Shown here one piece after another: positions 32,588 to 34,476 of a stretch of 34,476 bases of DNA. The stretch's first letter is position 1, and every line of letters starts with the position of its first letter. Source of the DNA: Rhodospirillales bacterium. GTDB lineage: Bacteria; Pseudomonadota; Alphaproteobacteria; BOG-932; Roseiterribacteraceae. Both the position numbers and the translations under genes were made by a program. The stretch is taken from contig PLTD01000139.1 in assembly GCA_003165335.1 (NCBI GenBank), positions 1 through 34,476 of the forward strand, given 5' to 3'. Under the pieces are notes generated by a model. That model was given only the letters and a program-made list of their open reading frames with translations. It did no database searches and had not been told where the DNA came from.

Positions 32588-33739
32588 TCACGGTTTGGCT
32601 TGTGCCGGCGACGCAACAAGCGTGGTCTTGGCGCCCGGCGGTGCGGAGCGGGTATCGACTGTTGCAGTCGCCGATAGGCCAGGGCGCAGCTCGACGCCGT
32701 TCAAGCTGTTTCGGTCGATCGATATTTTGACTGGAACACGTTGTACGATCTTGGTGAAATTACCTGTTGCGTTTTCAGCGGGCAAAAGTGCGAATTGCGC
32801 ACCGGTACCCGGAGCCAGACTGTCGACCGTTCCGGTCACGTCGAGATCGGGGTAGGTATCCAGTGAAATCCGCACGCGCTCACCGCGATAGATGCCGCGC
32901 AGTTGGGTTTCCTTGAAATTGGCGACCAGATAGATGTCCTCAATAGGCACGATGGTCAGGAGCCGCGTGCCGGGCTGGACATATTGTCCGACGCGCACGG
33001 ACCGATCGCCAACCGCCCCGCCGATCGGCGCAGTCAATTGTGTGTAGGACAAACGCAAGCGCGCCTGCTCAAGACCGGCTTGGGCGCGCTTCATCATGGC
33101 GGTCGCCTTGCCGCGCGCACTTTCCAATACACCGATCTGCTTTTTGGCCTCGTCCAGCATCGCCTCAGATTCCGCAACCGCCGCATTGGCGCGCTTATGC
33201 TCGGATTGGGCCTGCTGCGCCTGCTTGAGGCTGACAGCGCCGGTGCCGACCAGAGTATCGAAGCGGCTTGCTTCCTGTTGGGCGAATTCGGCGGCTGCGC
33301 CGGAGGAGGTGAGGGCAGCTGCGGTCTGCGCCATGCGCGCCTTTTGCTGCTCTATTTGTGCTGCAATATTGTCGAGATCCGCGTTGGCCTGTGCGACATC
33401 GGCCTCGCTCTGTTCCAGCTCTATTCGGTAATCGCGGTCGTCGATCTGGGCCAGGACCTGCCCTGGCGTGACGGATTGATTATCTGAGACGCCGACCGAG
33501 GTCACATAGCCGGCGACTTTCGGTGCGACCACAGCGTTGTCGGCTTGCAGATAGGCGTTATCGGTCGATTCGAGATAGCGCCCGACGAGAATCCAGCGCC
33601 CGCCGTAAGCAGCCCCCGCGAGGAGTATCAGCACTGCAGCCCCGATCAGTAGAGGGCGTCGAAACCTTTCGCGCGCACTGATCTCAGGCGTTGTATTGGT
33701 GTCAACGGGTTGGATTGTGGGACGGGGAGCGGATTGCAT
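32588..33739 (-). CDS. emrA: EmrA/HlyD-type membrane fusion protein
   Basis: A 383-aa periplasmic adaptor anchored by one helix at about residues 29-50 (LLIGAAVLILLAGAAYGG). ESTDNAYLQADNAVVAPKVAGYV is the barrel-sandwich start. Residues about 100-220 form a long Gln/Ala-rich alpha hairpin, and RLSYTQLTAPIGGAVGDRSVRVGQYV closes the lipoyl-like domain. It joins the permease encoded just downstream to an outer-membrane channel. First gene of the operon, divergent from a TetR-family regulator with an operator-like palindrome between them, so likely repressed by it. Confidence 0.93.
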   Translation of the reverse strand: MQSAPRPTIQPVDTNTTPEISARERFRRPLLIGAAVLILLAGAAYGGRWILVGRYLESTDNAYLQADNAVVAPKVAGYVTSVGVSDNQSVTPGQVLAQIDDRDYRIELEQSEADVAQANADLDNIAAQIEQQKARMAQTAAALTSSGAAAEFAQQEASRFDTLVGTGAVSLKQAQQAQSEHKRANAAVAESEAMLDEAKKQIGVLESARGKATAMMKRAQAGLEQARLRLSYTQLTAPIGGAVGDRSVRVGQYVQPGTRLLTIVPIEDIYLVANFKETQLRGIYRGERVRISLDTYPDLDVTGTVDSLAPGTGAQFALLPAENATGNFTKIVQRVPVKISIDRNSLNGVELRPGLSATATVDTRSAPPGAKTTLVASPAQAKP

Positions 33740-33815
33740 GAGCCATCTCTCTGCTGATCCGCCGACGGCGGCAACAAACCGACATTGATCGCCTTAGTGA
33801 CCAGTGACATTTTAT

Positions 33816-33835
33816 ATGTTACAGATCGGTAACAT
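33816..33835. promoter_or_regulatory. Operator-like palindrome between emrA and the TetR-type gene
   Basis: ATGTTAC-AGATCG-GTAACAT, perfect 7-bp arms around six bases. A further degenerate half, GTGACAT at about 33804-33810, can pair with the first arm (one mismatch), suggesting tandem sites. It lies 77 bases before emrA and just before the regulator start, where a TetR-family dimer would control both promoters. Confidence 0.75.
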
Positions 33836-33852
33836 TGAGACGTTATTTGCCG

Positions 33853-34476
33853 ATGAGTTCTATGTCAATAAGGCTGGCTTATACAGCGGCAGGCGCTGGG
33901 CTTCCGGGCGTAAAAGTTGGGCCGCGCGCGCGAATCGTCGCTGTTGCCCGCGATCTATTTTACCGCCACGGAATTCGAGCCGTTGGCGTCGATACAATTG
34001 CCGCGGCGGCAGCCACGAACAAGATGACGCTCTACAGACATTTTCCATCAAAGGACTTGCTGATCGCCGAATGTCTGCGCGAATTCGCATTGGAATGCGA
34101 AGCCGATTGGGAACAGATCAGCGCTGGCCACGCTCAAGATCCCGACGGACAATTGCGGGCCTGGGTCGGCTATGTCAGCGATCTGATGATCAAAGAGGCC
34201 GACCGGGGCTGCGCCTTGGCAAATGCTGCCATCGAGCTGCCCGACAAGGACCATCCGGCTCGCAGGGTAATCGAGGAGTTCAAGACCGCACAGCGAGAAC
34301 AGCTCGTCATATGGTGCCGAGATGCGCGCTATATCGAGCCGGATCAACTGGCCGACGAACTATTTCTACTGCTGGAAGGAGCGAGGGTTAGCATTCAAAG
34401 CGTCGGGATAAACGGCCCCGGTGCACGGCTCAGCCGCATGATGCAAACCATCATCTACCATAACGGCAGACTTTAG
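33853..34476 (+). CDS. TetR/AcrR-family transcriptional regulator
   Basis: A 207-aa one-component regulator. The N-terminal helix-turn-helix is RIVAVARDLFYRHGIRAVGVDTIAAAAATNKMTLYRHFPSKDLLI (about residues 27-71), with the family's LYRHFPSK recognition end. The C-terminal part is a ligand-binding helical domain (GCALANAAIELPDKDHPAR). Starts at TTG 33835 or ATG 33862 are also possible. It is divergent from emrAB and sits over a palindrome, so it probably represses the pump and itself until a ligand binds. It ends exactly at the window edge with TAG. Confidence 0.9.
   Translation: MSSMSIRLAYTAAGAGLPGVKVGPRARIVAVARDLFYRHGIRAVGVDTIAAAAATNKMTLYRHFPSKDLLIAECLREFALECEADWEQISAGHAQDPDGQLRAWVGYVSDLMIKEADRGCALANAAIELPDKDHPARRVIEEFKTAQREQLVIWCRDARYIEPDQLADELFLLLEGARVSIQSVGINGPGARLSRMMQTIIYHNGRL

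Noticed and set aside
1-34476. CRISPR arrays, tRNA or rRNA genes and prophage
   Set aside because: No regularly spaced repeats, no tRNA T-arm signature and no phage structural genes were seen. The Gp49-like toxin is a toxin family member, not a sign of a phage here.

Overview
The window is about 34 kb of chromosome from an alphaproteobacterium, most likely a sphingomonad (order Sphingomonadales). The basis is the protein character, the GC-rich codon use, and gene orders such as glmU-glmS and purQ-purL-bolA-grxD. No rRNA or tRNA gene was found, and the assignment to lineage is inference.

Layout. (1) 1-4.8 kb: glmU and glmS (UDP-GlcNAc synthesis), an SDR oxidoreductase two bases behind glmS, and a broken DinB-family gene. 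(2) 4.8-9.6 kb: a small secreted protein, glutathione reductase, a strong two-way terminator, a low-complexity exported protein, class II DAHP synthase and a secreted Ala/Pro-tailed protein. (3) 9.9-14.5 kb: translation genes gltX-cysS-trmJ, then rpsD. Between trmJ and rpsD, on the opposite strand, lies a compact unit: near-perfect Shine-Dalgarno, 25-codon ORF, structured 3' region and intrinsic terminator. (4) 14.5-17.6 kb: a 3,114-bp transposon with 24-bp terminal inverted repeats, carrying a 619-aa zinc-ribbon DDE-type transposase and a HigB/HigA-like toxin-antitoxin pair. It sits in the loop of what was the rpsD intrinsic terminator. Removing the element and one copy of the target duplication restores a perfect GAAA-loop terminator, and the element's own ends rebuild terminator-like hairpins at both junctions. 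(5) 17.6-21.2 kb: accessory genes on the minus strand: a GT90-like glycosyltransferase overlapping a tannase/feruloyl esterase, and a methyltransferase whose start codon and ribosome binding site lie inside a hairpin. (6) 21.3-24.8 kb: the minus-strand operon purQ-purL-bolA-grxD, without purS beside it. (7) 24.9-30.9 kb: cupin, secreted amidohydrolase, orphan TrpX-like lipoprotein, a DHA2 MFS pump, a DUF3617 protein and a DDAH/amidinotransferase-family enzyme. (8) 31-34.5 kb: an EmrAB-type efflux pair divergent from a TetR/AcrR regulator, with a perfect 7-bp-arm palindrome between them.

The main points of interest are the terminator-loop transposon with its toxin-antitoxin cargo, the antisense micro-gene next to rpsD, and the start-codon-sequestering hairpin of the methyltransferase. 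Family calls come from reading the translations by eye; no database search was possible.
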